NCBI RefSeq assembly: GCF_016406305.1
Contig: NZ_CP066369.1
Coordinates: 1,382,501-1,446,500, forward strand
Direction: 5' to 3'
From: Shewanella putrefaciens
Lineage (GTDB): Bacteria; Pseudomonadota; Gammaproteobacteria; Enterobacterales; Shewanellaceae
DNA: 64,000 nt
Every line of letters begins with the position of its first letter. Position 1 is the stretch's first letter. The translations under genes were made by a program, and so were the position numbers. Below are positions 42,509 to 52,500 of the stretch, in pieces. The notes beneath the pieces are model-generated. The model saw nothing but the letters and a program-made list of their open reading frames with translations, did not search any database and was not told where the DNA came from.

Positions 42509-44674
42509 TCAAATATTTTCCAATAAATGCCTATCTTGATTATTTTCCCAGCAAGGCCAGTGGATTTCTTCTTTGTTGGCGTTGGTCTCGACTCGGATTA
42601 GCCCGCGTTCTATACCCTTTTCAAGGTGTAGGAATAGTGGGTTAGCGAAGAGGCTAGAGGGCACAAAATCCAATGCTCTAAGGGTGACAAAATGATCCCT
42701 AGTTATAGGTAAACTGCGGGCGCAGGCGAGTGCCATTTGCACGGTTTCAAATTGCAATTTGGGGTCCATTTTCATTTCTGATTTGGCGAGCAGGGGCAAG
42801 TGGATAAATCCCAGATTAAAGGTTTGCGTGAGTTGCCGCTCATCTAATTGTTGCCGCATACGTGTGATAACCTGCTGCGGCTCGATATTCTCGGTAAATC
42901 GTACCGCCAACACGCCTTGCCTAATCACATAAACGGGCATGACGAAGGTTGCTGAGATAAGGTCAGCGAGCTGCGTCATTACCGCATTCGCAAAGTATTG
43001 GCCATGCTTGATATCTGAATTTAGATAGCCTTGGAATTCAATTAAGCCAAGGGCCATGGTGGGAAGCGGGTTTGCACGTCCTTCGCCTAAGTGAGCGAGT
43101 AGTGCGGCATAGCCTAAATGATGGGTAAACGGCTCCTCTTGACTCAGTTGCAGTAGCGCCGCGTTTTGGGCGTGCATTTTTCGGCGATGATTGAAGAGTA
43201 TAATGATGACTATCATCAAGATAGCGGCAATGAATCCACCGAGGGCTAAGAGTTTATTGGTGGTTTTTGAGGCTAGAATCTTATCATCAAGCTTACCCTG
43301 CAGCATGCTGAGTTCGAGCTTGAGTTGCTGCTCCGCGAGGGCTGAGGCCGATACTGCAGCGTCTTTTTCGGGTGTTTGTGTCTGTTGAGTCAGTTCGATA
43401 ATGCGTTTTTGGGTCGCAATCGTTTTACTCAGGTCCCCTAATTTTTCGGCGGCGAGGGCAATTTGTGTCAACGCGGATTTTTGCTCATCCGCAAGTTCTA
43501 ACTCGCTAGCGAGTGCTAGGGCGTTGTCGGCATGGGCCATCATCAGCGGCCAGTCTTCCTTGGCTTGGGCTATCTCCCCAATTAAGAGTTCATTGTAAAC
43601 AAGGTAGTGATGGCTTTGTTTTTCTTTAAATATTTGGTTTGCCATCAATAAATATTTTAGGGCACTAACATTGTCATTGATGTTTGAATAGGCTTGGCCA
43701 AGGTTATGAAAGTTGAGGCCTTGGGCAATATAGTTGCCACGCTTAACATCTAATTGCTGGGCGTTAAGGTAGTAATCTATCGCTTTATTCCAGTCCCCTT
43801 GCTCGCCGTATACCATAGCGATCACTGTCATACAGCTGGATAGATAAGTGTCATTGCCGAGTTTTTTAAAGCCAGCCGCAGCCTCATGGGCATTCTTTAG
43901 TGCTTCATCCCATTGTTTTAAATCTCGATACACCTTAGCCAGTTGTAGCTGAAGATGGGTTTTCATTGAGGGATAGTTAGAGCGATTAGAAAGTCGAACA
44001 GCTTCGCTGTAATGTTGTAGCGACTTAGTGAGTTGTTGATTTTTATTGTAATAGTGGCCAAGTTTTGATTCAGCTGCCGCAATTAAATAATCATTTCTGA
44101 GCTTGTAGGCAATATCCCTGTAGGTATGAAAGTGCATTAATGCTGGCACGTCCTGGCGGATCACTAAATGCAAGCCACCTAAATGTTCGTGAATCGTATG
44201 TTTGAGCAGCATGGCTTCGATATCGAAGCTGTCGTTAATGCGAGTTAACGCCTCATTATAGAAGGTTATCGCTTCTTGATATTTTTGCTCTGTTCGCCCA
44301 AGGTAGCGGCCTTGCAGCATAGATACCATAGCTTGTTCATAGGGAGATTGGGCAATGCTAGTGAGGAGTTCGATTAGCGTCTTAGCATCTTGGAATCCAA
44401 CCTTAGATTTAACATTTGGCTCCATATTGAGCCTTGCGAGCAGTTGCAAAATATGTTCGAACTCATCGGGTTTATAGCCTTGTTCCTTAGCGGCGCGTTC
44501 GAACTGCTCCCGATTTTTAAAGGCGATAGGAAAAGAAATCGATTTATTTAAGCTGTCGTACATTTTCTGCGGAGTTTCACGCAGTTCAATCTCTTCCGAT
44601 TCGAGATCGCGCCCTAGGGTGCTAAAGGAGACTGACAGCAACAAGGTCACGAGAATAACGATGAGTTTATGCAT
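42509..44674 (-). CDS. TPR protein with transmembrane helix and GGDEF-like tail lacking the active site
   Basis: 721 residues. A signal peptide (1-21) is followed by a periplasmic TPR array (~120-430, with YQEAITFYNEALTRIND, LTKSLQHYSEAVRLSNR, WNKAIDYYLNAQQLDVKRGN). A single membrane helix sits near 475-497, then a cytoplasmic segment. That last part (~500-690) has the length and spacing of a GGDEF domain, with LGYAALLAHL and LGLIEFQGYLNSDIKHGQYF, but no GG(D/E)EF motif; the corresponding site reads PVYVIRQGVLAVRF. It may be a c-di-GMP-related sensor without catalysis, comparable to other Shewanella TPR-GGDEF proteins. The neighbouring gene is a real diguanylate cyclase. Confidence 0.75.
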   Translation of the reverse strand: MHKLIVILVTLLLSVSFSTLGRDLESEEIELRETPQKMYDSLNKSISFPIAFKNREQFERAAKEQGYKPDEFEHILQLLARLNMEPNVKSKVGFQDAKTLIELLTSIAQSPYEQAMVSMLQGRYLGRTEQKYQEAITFYNEALTRINDSFDIEAMLLKHTIHEHLGGLHLVIRQDVPALMHFHTYRDIAYKLRNDYLIAAAESKLGHYYNKNQQLTKSLQHYSEAVRLSNRSNYPSMKTHLQLQLAKVYRDLKQWDEALKNAHEAAAGFKKLGNDTYLSSCMTVIAMVYGEQGDWNKAIDYYLNAQQLDVKRGNYIAQGLNFHNLGQAYSNINDNVSALKYLLMANQIFKEKQSHHYLVYNELLIGEIAQAKEDWPLMMAHADNALALASELELADEQKSALTQIALAAEKLGDLSKTIATQKRIIELTQQTQTPEKDAAVSASALAEQQLKLELSMLQGKLDDKILASKTTNKLLALGGFIAAILMIVIIILFNHRRKMHAQNAALLQLSQEEPFTHHLGYAALLAHLGEGRANPLPTMALGLIEFQGYLNSDIKHGQYFANAVMTQLADLISATFVMPVYVIRQGVLAVRFTENIEPQQVITRMRQQLDERQLTQTFNLGFIHLPLLAKSEMKMDPKLQFETVQMALACARSLPITRDHFVTLRALDFVPSSLFANPLFLHLEKGIERGLIRVETNANKEEIHWPCWENNQDRHLLENI

Positions 44675-44808
44675 TTGAAAGGGGATCCCATATTTCCTAA
44701 ATCAAGGAATTTATTTTGTTAGCTTTTGTTAGCGCCTAATGAGGATGCTACATCGACTTGTTATACTTGGGAAAATCATAAGAAGCATAATAACAGAAGG
44801 AAGCAAGA

Positions 44809-46620
44809 GTGAAACCCAACAGATTATCAATCTTGGTATTAAGTGCATTATTTTCGGGCAATGTGTTTGCCGATGTAAATTATCAAATTGAGTTGAGTCA
44901 GCCAGAGCAGCATTTGGCCCAGGTGAGTGTGACTTTCCCCCATGTGAACGCGAGTGATTTAACCGTTAATCTGCCCGTGTGGCGGACGGGTAAATACCAA
45001 GTCTTGCCCCTATCCGACGGCGTGCGTTTATTCAGTGCTAAAGATAGCCAAGGTCAAGTTCTCCCATGGAAGCGCAGCGCCAGTGGCGAATGGCAAGTTT
45101 TACTCAGTAAGCCAACGAGTGTCACCGTTAGTTATCAGTTGTATGCTAATGAACTCGGCCAAAGGGTGCGGCATATCGATGCGAGTCATGCCTATTTAGA
45201 TGCGAGCGGCGTGTTTATGTACAGCCCTCAATTTCGTACTGAACCCGTATCCGTCCAATTAAAGGTGCCCGAAAACTGGCAAAGTTACTCTGGTATGTCC
45301 TCGGGCAATGCCGCACATTCTTTCGTGGCCCCCAACTATGATGTGCTCATCGACTCCCCCATAGAAACGGGCATCAGCACCCACAAATCATTCAGTGCTA
45401 ACGGCAAAGAGTATGAGTTAATCTTTTGGGGTGAGGGTAACTATGACACAGAGAAAGTGGTTAAGGATTTAACCGCATTAAGTGGTCAGGCGAAGGCGAT
45501 TTGGGATGATTATCCCTTTGATAGATACGTTTATATGGTGCATGCCACCAGCGGCGCCAGTGGTGCGACTGAGCACTTAAACTCCACAGTGATCCAATTA
45601 CCGCGCTTTAGTTTCCGTGAACGCAAGGATTACCTGCGTTTTATTAGCACGGCTTCCCATGAGTTTATCCATACTTGGAACGTGAAAGCCTACCGTCCCG
45701 CTGGGCTGGTTCCCTACGATTATCAGCATGAAAACATGACGGAATTATTGTGGATAGCCGAAGGATCTACCAGCTATTTTGAAGATCAGTTGTTGCTACG
45801 TGCAGGGGTGATAACACCTAAAGAGTTCCTCGAAGATTTAGCTAAACGTGTTGAGAAAAGCCAGCTTAATCCTGGGCGTGAGATCCAGTCTGTTGCAGAG
45901 GCGAGTTTAGGTGAGTGGAGCAGCACAGGGGGCGATTATGCCATTAATCACAGTGTAAACATTTATTCAGAGGGTTTTTTAACCTCACTGGCACTGGATT
46001 TTTCACTGTTACAAGACTCTGAGCTTAAGCATTCATACCGCGACGTGCACCGCCGTTTATATCAAGACCACCGAGTGCCTAAGGGTTATAGTGTCGATGA
46101 TGTGCAGCACATACTGAAGGATTTATCCGGCAAAGATTATGCGCATTGGTGGCAGGCGAATGTGAATAGCCCCATGAGCTTAGATTTCCCTGCGTTGTTG
46201 TCACAGGCTGGGTTAGTGATCTCCTATGGCAAAGATTCAAAAGCCGAGGCATTTGCGGGCATGAAGTTAAGCAGCACCCACGGATCTTTAGTGTTAGACC
46301 AAGTGCTGCGTAATGGTCCCGCGTGGCAGGCGGGGATTGTTGCTGGGGATGAAATGTTAGCTATTAATGGTCTCAAGGTGACGGCTGCGGGTTTTGATAA
46401 GCGCATCAAAGACTTTAAGGCGGGCGATAGCATAGACGTGACATTATTTAGCAACGATAAAATCAAGCAAGTGAAGATGACGCTCAGCGAGCAGCAAAGC
46501 GGTAAGCTAGTGCTCAAGGGTGATGCTAAAGCGACTAAGCAGCAAAAAGCTTTCTTTAAGGCTTGGTTAGGTATTGATTGGCCGTTCGACAATAAAGGTG
46601 AGTTAGTGACTAAAAGCTAA
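44809..46620 (+). CDS. Secreted M61 family (glycyl aminopeptidase-type) metallopeptidase with PDZ domain
   Basis: 603 residues from a GTG start with AAGGAAG upstream. Signal peptide (KPNRLSILVLSALFSGNVFA). The M61 N-terminal beta domain precedes the zinc motif ISTASHEFIHTWNVKAYRP (HEFIH near residue 283) and the downstream glutamate in LLWIAEGSTSYFEDQ. A PDZ domain (~485-560) has ATHG/STHGSLVLDQVLRNGPAWQA text and GIVAGDEMLAING. It probably trims peptides in the periplasm. It stands alone and converges on rdgC. Confidence 0.9.
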   Translation: MKPNRLSILVLSALFSGNVFADVNYQIELSQPEQHLAQVSVTFPHVNASDLTVNLPVWRTGKYQVLPLSDGVRLFSAKDSQGQVLPWKRSASGEWQVLLSKPTSVTVSYQLYANELGQRVRHIDASHAYLDASGVFMYSPQFRTEPVSVQLKVPENWQSYSGMSSGNAAHSFVAPNYDVLIDSPIETGISTHKSFSANGKEYELIFWGEGNYDTEKVVKDLTALSGQAKAIWDDYPFDRYVYMVHATSGASGATEHLNSTVIQLPRFSFRERKDYLRFISTASHEFIHTWNVKAYRPAGLVPYDYQHENMTELLWIAEGSTSYFEDQLLLRAGVITPKEFLEDLAKRVEKSQLNPGREIQSVAEASLGEWSSTGGDYAINHSVNIYSEGFLTSLALDFSLLQDSELKHSYRDVHRRLYQDHRVPKGYSVDDVQHILKDLSGKDYAHWWQANVNSPMSLDFPALLSQAGLVISYGKDSKAEAFAGMKLSSTHGSLVLDQVLRNGPAWQAGIVAGDEMLAINGLKVTAAGFDKRIKDFKAGDSIDVTLFSNDKIKQVKMTLSEQQSGKLVLKGDAKATKQQKAFFKAWLGIDWPFDNKGELVTKS

Positions 46621-46710
46621 TTCGCACCTGTGCTCGAGTGAGACTGTATTCGATAATGAAACGGCTCACTCGCATAAATGCCGGTGTTTTAAAGCAATTG
46701 TTAATCATTA

Positions 46711-46743
46711 AAAAGGCGCAGCGGTTAACCGCTGCGCCTTTTT
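46711..46743. terminator. Bidirectional terminator between M61 peptidase and rdgC
   Basis: AAAGGCGCAGCGG / CCGCTGCGCCTTT, a perfect 13-bp stem with TTAA loop, flanked by A and T tracts. Confidence 0.95.
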
Positions 46744-46778
46744 ACTTTCTAGGTGCGCTTAGGGGCTTAATTTGGGTA

Positions 46779-47693
46779 TTAAGCTTGAGTTTCTTCAAGG
46801 CCACCTAAAGCAGAGACAATTGCATGCATTAAGGCGACTAACTCACTGCCCATCAAGGCAAAATCGGCATCTAAACGGGCCATTGGGTCATCGGTGCCAA
46901 CTTCATCGTTACCCGCTCTAAATTCTTCAGAGAACTTAAGGCGCTTAACACTGGCGTCCGATTGCAACAGCAGGGCAATAGATTGTCCAAAGTGTAGGGC
47001 TAGCTTATGGACCTCTTTGCCTGTGGCGAGGTGGGCTAATACTTCATCTTCCTTTAGATCCTGCTGCTTAAAGCGTACGATTCCGCCTTCGTCGGCGGCG
47101 GATTTAAGTTCAGCCTCATCTTGCATTTCAAAGGGTAATGGTGCGCTGCCATTCTTTAACCATTCGGTTAAATGGGATTCAACAGGCGCTTTAAAGCTCA
47201 GTGGGATCACAGGTAAACTGCCTAACGCTTTACGTAATAACGCTAATAGTTCTTCGGCCTTAGTGGCGCTTGAGCTATCGACGAGGATCATTTCCAGCTC
47301 AGGTAAAATCAGTGCGCGAGTCTGGCTGCGGCGTGAAAAAGCCCGTGGCAGTAAGCTAGTGATGATTTCATCTTTCAGTGCATCTTTTTCTTTTTTCGCG
47401 AGTTTTCGATTTTCTTCATCTTCGATGAGGGCGACTTTTTCTTCCAAGGTTTCTTTAATGACTTGGCCGGGGAGAATTTTTTCTTCTTTGGTCACACAGA
47501 TCAGATGGCGATTATTGGCGCTGTGTACCAGTGAACTGCCCTGTTTGCCCAGTGAGTTGGAAAAGCCAAATTTACTGACATCTTGGCTTGAGCACGGAGA
47601 GAAAGTGAAATCGGCCAGCGCAGTTTCAAGCGCTTCAGTTTCGACGGCAAAAGGTTTATTGAAACGATAAAGAGTAAGATTTTTAAACCACAT
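46779..47693 (-). CDS. rdgC: Recombination-associated protein RdgC
   Basis: 304 residues, standard length. Opens [20 protein letters not shown] and includes [18 protein letters not shown], typical of RdgC. It forms ring-shaped dimers that bind duplex DNA and limit RecA activity. It is a single gene, divergent from the porin gene. Confidence 0.95.
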   Translation of the reverse strand: MWFKNLTLYRFNKPFAVETEALETALADFTFSPCSSQDVSKFGFSNSLGKQGSSLVHSANNRHLICVTKEEKILPGQVIKETLEEKVALIEDEENRKLAKKEKDALKDEIITSLLPRAFSRRSQTRALILPELEMILVDSSSATKAEELLALLRKALGSLPVIPLSFKAPVESHLTEWLKNGSAPLPFEMQDEAELKSAADEGGIVRFKQQDLKEDEVLAHLATGKEVHKLALHFGQSIALLLQSDASVKRLKFSEEFRAGNDEVGTDDPMARLDADFALMGSELVALMHAIVSALGGLEETQA

Positions 47694-47984
47694 AAGAGGC
47701 GCTCATTGGAAAATAAAGTGGCAGTTTACGGCATAGTTGGGGCTGGGTAAACCTGTGCTAAACAGTCAAATCTTTACCCAGATACAGAATTCATCAAATT
47801 GTAACATTGAAAAAAATCCCGCTGTAACCCTTGTGGTTATTGGCTTTTTATTTCGAAATGTCAGGCGAGTCCCAATGGCAAAAACTAAGTTGTCACATTT
47901 GAAATAAAACTGAAACACATTCATTGCACACTTTCGGTCGTTCCAAACCAATAACCAAGACGAACATAACGTCGAAAGGATTAA

Positions 47985-48953
47985 ATGATGAACGTTTTTT
48001 GTAAAACTCTACTTGCTTCTGCGCTAGCTTCTGCAACTCTGGCTTCAGCTTATGCCGCTGAGCCACTGACTGTTTATGGTAAGTTGAATGTCACCGCTCA
48101 ATCAAATGATGAGAAAGGTGATGCTACAACAACTATTCAAAGTAATGCCTCTCGTTTTGGTGTGAAGGGTGATTTCGAGTTATCAAGCTCACTTACCGCT
48201 TTCTACACAGTGGAATACCAAGTTGATACGGGTGCCGCATCAAGCGATAACTTTACTGCACGTAACCAATTTGTGGGTTTGAAAGGCTCCTTTGGTTCGT
48301 TCTCTGTGGGTCGTAACGATACACTGCTAAAAATTTCTCAAGGTGATGTTGATCAATTCAACGACCTTTCAGGTGACTTAGGTAAGCTGTTCAAGGGTGA
48401 AGTTCGTGCTGCTCAAACGGCGACTTACCTAACACCTTCCTTCGGTGATTTTGTATTCGGTGTTACTTATGTTGCCGAAGGTAACGATGTAAAAAGTCAA
48501 TTTGCCCAAGACGGTTTTAGTGCTGCGGCCATGTATGGTGACGCTAAGTTAAAGAAAACCGCGGTTTATGCCTCTCTTGCCTATGATTCAGATGTGTCTG
48601 GATATGAGATTGTCCGTGCCAGCTTACAAGCTAAGTTAGCCGGAATTAAACTGGGTGGTATGTACCAGCAACAGGAACAGACTTACAAGCTTGATAAAAC
48701 AACCTCTTTACCAGTTGAAGTATCAGCAGAAAGTGCAACGGGTTACCTGTTAAGCGCCGCTTACGATATCAATGCTGTGACATTAAAAGCACAATTCCAA
48801 GACATGGAAGACTTAGGTGATTCATGGTCAGTCGGTGCGGATTACAGCTTAGGTAAGCCAACAAAATTATTCGCCTTCTACACTAACCGTTCGTTAGAAG
48901 CGAATACCGATGATGACAAATACATAGGTATTGGTTTAGAACACAAGTTCTAA
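47985..48953 (+). CDS. Outer membrane porin (gram-negative general porin family)
   Basis: 322 residues. The signal peptide (MNVFCKTLLASALASATLAS, cleavage after YA) is followed by EPLTVYGKLNVTAQSND, a porin first strand, repeated amphipathic strands such as RFGVKGDFELSSSLTAFYTV, and a C-terminal Phe in IGIGLEHKF, needed for BAM assembly. It forms a trimeric channel of the OmpC/PhoE general type. Its position just before phoB-phoR-pstS matches Shewanella and suggests a role in phosphate uptake, though no convincing PHO box is seen. Two start codons in tandem (47985 and 47988) follow AAAGGA; this region is complementary to the candidate sRNAs near 52.5-55.2 kb. Confidence 0.92.
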   Translation: MMNVFCKTLLASALASATLASAYAAEPLTVYGKLNVTAQSNDEKGDATTTIQSNASRFGVKGDFELSSSLTAFYTVEYQVDTGAASSDNFTARNQFVGLKGSFGSFSVGRNDTLLKISQGDVDQFNDLSGDLGKLFKGEVRAAQTATYLTPSFGDFVFGVTYVAEGNDVKSQFAQDGFSAAAMYGDAKLKKTAVYASLAYDSDVSGYEIVRASLQAKLAGIKLGGMYQQQEQTYKLDKTTSLPVEVSAESATGYLLSAAYDINAVTLKAQFQDMEDLGDSWSVGADYSLGKPTKLFAFYTNRSLEANTDDDKYIGIGLEHKF

Positions 48954-48974
48954 TCTCAGTATTAAGATTGAATT

Positions 48975-49001
48975 AAGGAGGCAGATTGCCTCCTTTTTTA
49001 T
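48975..49001 (+). terminator. Rho-independent terminator of the porin gene
   Basis: AAGGAGGCA GAT TGCCTCCTT, 9-bp stem and a T run. Confidence 0.9.
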
Positions 49002-49139
49002 TGCGATAAACAAACAGTTATATAAACTTAATATGACAATTATCGCTACTATATGGCTTGTGCGGCGCACTTATTCATAAATCTGTAATAAAAATGACTA
49101 ATAATAGCCGTGTTGACATTCACTGACAGAAAATCACAT

Positions 49140-49829
49140 ATGACTGCAAGGATATTGATAGTAGAAGACGAGTTAGCCATCCGCGAGATGCTGACTTTTG
49201 TAATGGAACAGCATGGGTTTACGACCTCTGCGGCGGAAGATTTTGATTCGGCCATTGCGCTGCTAAAGGAGCCTTACCCCGATCTGATTTTATTGGATTG
49301 GATGTTTCCTGGCGGAAGTGGTATTCAACTGGCGAAACGCTTGAAACAAGATGAGTTTACCCGCCAAATTCCGATCATAATGTTAACCGCCCGTGGTGAA
49401 GAGGAAGATAAAGTCAAAGGCCTCGAAGTCGGCGCCGATGATTACATCACTAAACCCTTTTCCCCTAAAGAGTTGGTCGCCCGTATTAAGGCCGTATTGC
49501 GCCGCAGTGCTCCTACTCGTTTAGAAGAAACCATTGATGTGCAAGGTTTACTGCTCGACCCCGTCAGTCACAGGGTGAGTGTGGGTGAGACGGTACTCGA
49601 TATGGGGCCTACTGAGTTTCGCTTATTGCACTTTTTTATGACGCACCCAGAACGTGTCTATAGCCGCGAACAGTTGCTCGATAACGTGTGGGGGACCAAT
49701 GTATATGTGGAAGACAGAACCGTCGATGTGCATATTAGACGTCTTCGTAAAGCCGTTGAAGAATCTGGACATGATCGTTTGATCCAGACTGTTCGTGGTG
49801 CAGGTTATCGTTTTTCAACACGCATATAG
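49140..49829 (+). CDS. phoB: Phosphate regulon response regulator PhoB
   Basis: 229 residues from ATG 49140 ([18 protein letters not shown]). The receiver domain (1-120) has the acidic pocket VEDE, the phosphorylatable Asp in [14 protein letters not shown] and ITKPF. The C-terminal OmpR-type winged helix contains [20 protein letters not shown] and [13 protein letters not shown]. It activates PHO genes when phosphate is scarce and is phosphorylated by PhoR, encoded 80 bp downstream. It precedes pstS, whose promoter carries clear PHO half-sites. Confidence 0.95.
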   Translation: MTARILIVEDELAIREMLTFVMEQHGFTTSAAEDFDSAIALLKEPYPDLILLDWMFPGGSGIQLAKRLKQDEFTRQIPIIMLTARGEEEDKVKGLEVGADDYITKPFSPKELVARIKAVLRRSAPTRLEETIDVQGLLLDPVSHRVSVGETVLDMGPTEFRLLHFFMTHPERVYSREQLLDNVWGTNVYVEDRTVDVHIRRLRKAVEESGHDRLIQTVRGAGYRFSTRI

Positions 49830-49909
49830 TGCCGAATAAGAGATAGGCACAAGTTGGCTTTTAGGCTATCTTGTGCTCCTCCTATTTAGCCTGATGTCTG
49901 GGTTTATCT

Positions 49910-51208
49910 ATGTCTCACTCTTATTCAGGGTATCGGTTATTTACGCGCTTGGCAGTTTTTCTACTGCTTTGTTTGCTGCTGGGTTTATTGGTTGGGAGCC
50001 CCCTCTGGATACTCACTATTGGCCTGCTCGGTCTAGTGTTGTGGCATTATCGCCAATTAGCACGGCTTAACTTTTGGTTATGGCGGGATAGAAAACTCAC
50101 GCCGCCGCAGGGCAGTGGGAGCTGGGAAGGGATATTTAACGGTATTTATCGCCTCCAAGGGAAGAATCGCCGCCGTGTTGGGCAATTAGCCGCGTTGTTG
50201 GCCCGGTTCCGCCAAGGTGCTGAAGCGCTGCCCGATGCCGCCGTCGTGCTCGACTCAGAGCATAATATTTTATGGTGTAATAAGTTAGCGCAACTTATCC
50301 TAGGTTTTGTTTGGCCGCAGGATAATGGTCAGCGTATTGATAACCTCATCCGTCATCCCGATTTTTCCGCTTATATTAAAACCGCACAATACAAAGAACC
50401 GTTGGAATTACCTTCGCCGGTTTCGGAGAGGCGTCTGCTCGAAATTCGGATTATGGCCTATGGTGACCGGCAACTACTGTTAATTGCGCGGGATATTACG
50501 CGGATAAGACAACTCGAAGGCATGCGTAAAGAATTTGTCGCCAATGTGTCACACGAGCTCAAAACCCCGCTGACCGTACTGCAAGGGTATCTGGAAATGA
50601 TGCAAAGTATGGCAGAGCCCGATTCGATGAACGCTAAGCCGCTGGCATTGATGCAGCAGCAAACCCGGCGTATGCAATCTATGGTTGAGCAATTATTAGT
50701 GTTATCGCGCATTGAGGATGCGGCGGATATTAACCTTGAGAATACGGTTAATATGGCGCAGTTAATGGAAATGCTGAAGGAAGAGGCGAAGGCGTTGGCG
50801 CAGGATAGATACGAGCTGAGTTTCTATTGCGAAGCGGGGCTTAATTCCCATGGTAATGAGTTGCAGCTTCGAAGTGCTTGTTCTAATTTAATTTCTAATG
50901 CTATTCGCTACACAGAACCGGGTGGAAAAATCACTGTGCAGTGGCGTAGTGTGGCGACGGGTGGGCTCTTTAGTGTGACAGATACCGGCGAAGGGATTGC
51001 ACCGCAGCATATTAACCGCTTAACGGAGCGTTTCTACCGTGTCGACAGTGCCCGCTCAAGGCAAACCGGTGGGAGTGGTTTAGGACTGGCGATCGTGAAA
51101 CATGCACTTAATCACCATCACAGTGAACTCAATATCAGTAGTGAGTTAGGTAAAGGCAGTACTTTTAGCTTTGTGATCCCACTACATTTAATCGAACGTC
51201 AAAAATAA
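49910..51208 (+). CDS. phoR: Phosphate regulon sensor histidine kinase PhoR
   Basis: 432 residues. Two membrane helices at the N-terminus (about 14-50) with almost no periplasmic loop, the PhoR arrangement, then a PAS domain (~95-200, GAEALPDAAVVLDSEHNILW) and kinase core: H-box VSHELKTPLTVLQGYL, N-box region CSNLISNAIRYTE, G-boxes DTGEGIAPQHINRLTERFYR and GSGLGLAIVKHAL. It senses phosphate indirectly through Pst/PhoU at the membrane and acts on PhoB. Confidence 0.95.
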   Translation: MSHSYSGYRLFTRLAVFLLLCLLLGLLVGSPLWILTIGLLGLVLWHYRQLARLNFWLWRDRKLTPPQGSGSWEGIFNGIYRLQGKNRRRVGQLAALLARFRQGAEALPDAAVVLDSEHNILWCNKLAQLILGFVWPQDNGQRIDNLIRHPDFSAYIKTAQYKEPLELPSPVSERRLLEIRIMAYGDRQLLLIARDITRIRQLEGMRKEFVANVSHELKTPLTVLQGYLEMMQSMAEPDSMNAKPLALMQQQTRRMQSMVEQLLVLSRIEDAADINLENTVNMAQLMEMLKEEAKALAQDRYELSFYCEAGLNSHGNELQLRSACSNLISNAIRYTEPGGKITVQWRSVATGGLFSVTDTGEGIAPQHINRLTERFYRVDSARSRQTGGSGLGLAIVKHALNHHHSELNISSELGKGSTFSFVIPLHLIERQK

Positions 51209-51237
51209 ACCTTTACGGTTTGCATTAATATTATTTT

Positions 51238-51263
51238 AAAAACAGGCCGTTATGGCCTGTTTT
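51238..51263 (+). terminator. Rho-independent terminator of phoBR
   Basis: AAAACAGGCC GTTAT GGCCTGTTTT, 10-bp stem and T-rich tail. Confidence 0.9.
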
Positions 51264-51319
51264 GTTTTTTATCTTCATCTTTGCAGGCCAGTGAACTTAA
51301 AAAATATAAAAATCTGGCA

Positions 51320-51359
51320 TTGTCATCTAAGTGTCATATCACCGACATAGAATTGTCAC
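51320..51359 (+). promoter_or_regulatory. Tandem PHO boxes before pstS
   Basis: Four half-sites start at 51320 (TTGTCAT), 51331 (GTGTCAT), 51342 (CCGACAT, degenerate) and 51353 (TTGTCAC), exactly 11 bp apart. This is the direct-repeat layout bound by PhoB dimers. They end about 75 bp before the start codon. Confidence 0.85.
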
Positions 51360-51432
51360 TGTAGCGATTGATACTGGCTGCGTCTGAAGAAACTTAAGTT
51401 AGAAATTAGTTAGCTTACTACTGGAGCACATA

Positions 51433-52404
51433 ATGAAACTGAAAAAGCTTGTCGGCGCGATGACCCTCACAGCCGCTGGTGTATTCTCTGCCACTGCCAT
51501 GGCATCTATTGACCCATCTCTGCCAACTTACGAGAAAACAAGTGGCGTGTCTGGCAATTTATCATCTGTAGGTTCAGATACTTTAGCCAACATGATGACA
51601 CTGTGGGCAGAAGAATTTAAACAGATGTATCCTAACGTCAATATCCAAATTCAAGCGGCGGGTTCTTCAACTGCGCCACCAGCTCTGACTGAAGGTACTT
51701 CACAATTCGGCCCAATGAGCCGCAAGATGAAGCCTAATGAAGTTGAAGCATTTGAAAAGCATTATGGTTACAAACCAACAGAAATTCGTGTAGCGATCGA
51801 TGCTTTAGCCGTTTTCGTACACAAGGACAACCCAATCAAAGGCTTAACTGCTGAACAAGTTGACGGTATCTTCTCTTCTACCCACAAATGTGGTGGCGGC
51901 GATATCCAACGTTGGGGCGATTTAGGTCTTGACGGTAACTGGTCAGCTAAAGACGTGCAGTTATATGGCCGTAACTCAGTATCTGGCACTTACGGTTACT
52001 TTAAAGAGAAAGCCCTGTGTAAAGGTGACTTTAAGGCTAACGTGAACGAGCAACCTGGTTCTGCTTCTGTGGTTCAGTCTGTTTCTCAATCACTGAACGC
52101 TGTGGGTTACTCAGGTATCGGTTATAAAACCGCAGGTGTAAAAGCCGTTGCGATTGCGAAAAAAGGCAACGAGTTTATCGAAGCCTCTGCTGAAAACGCA
52201 GCTAATGGTACTTACCCATTATCACGTTACTTGTATGTTTACGTGAACAAGCAACCCAACAAAGACCTAGCACCAATGGAAAAAGAATTTATCCGTTATG
52301 TGCTGTCTAAGCAAGGTCAGCAAGTGGTTGAAAAAGATGGTTATGTGACTCTGCCTAAGAGCGTAGTTGCTAAAGATTTAGAACAGTTAGGCATCCGCCT
52401 CTAA
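51433..52404 (+). CDS. pstS: Phosphate ABC transporter substrate-binding protein (PstS family)
   Basis: 323 residues. Signal peptide ([20 protein letters not shown], cleavage after AMA). Ligand-loop text: [39 protein letters not shown] and [18 protein letters not shown]. It binds phosphate in the periplasm. PstC, PstA and PstB are not adjacent and must be elsewhere, so this may be one of two PstS-like proteins. Expression should rise under phosphate starvation through the tandem PHO boxes upstream. Confidence 0.92.
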   Translation: MKLKKLVGAMTLTAAGVFSATAMASIDPSLPTYEKTSGVSGNLSSVGSDTLANMMTLWAEEFKQMYPNVNIQIQAAGSSTAPPALTEGTSQFGPMSRKMKPNEVEAFEKHYGYKPTEIRVAIDALAVFVHKDNPIKGLTAEQVDGIFSSTHKCGGGDIQRWGDLGLDGNWSAKDVQLYGRNSVSGTYGYFKEKALCKGDFKANVNEQPGSASVVQSVSQSLNAVGYSGIGYKTAGVKAVAIAKKGNEFIEASAENAANGTYPLSRYLYVYVNKQPNKDLAPMEKEFIRYVLSKQGQQVVEKDGYVTLPKSVVAKDLEQLGIRL

Positions 52405-52422
52405 TTCTTAATCGCTAATCAT

Positions 52423-52449
52423 TAAGGGTCTCTTCGGAGGCCCTTTTTT
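52423..52449 (+). terminator. Rho-independent terminator of pstS
   Basis: AAGGGTCTC TTCG GAGGCCCTT with a UUCG tetraloop and a T run. Confidence 0.85.
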
Positions 52450-52500
52450 GTTTTTGGAGGGTATTAATTTGGTCTGTGGAATGTGGTTGCAAACGGGCAT

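Noticed and set aside
46894..47670. Long plus-strand open frame (258 codons) opposite rdgC
   Set aside because: Serine-rich, low-complexity translation of the antisense strand of a conserved gene; no family likeness.
47890..47930. Possible PHO box upstream of the porin gene (TTGTCAC with following A-rich repeats)
   Set aside because: Only one good half-site; the 11-bp-spaced partners do not match.
49083..49130. PHO-box-like sequences before phoB (CTGTAATAAAAATGAC and CTGTCAGTGAATGTCA on the minus strand)
   Set aside because: Half-sites are degenerate or spaced 10 bp rather than 11, so I cannot support autoregulation from sequence alone.
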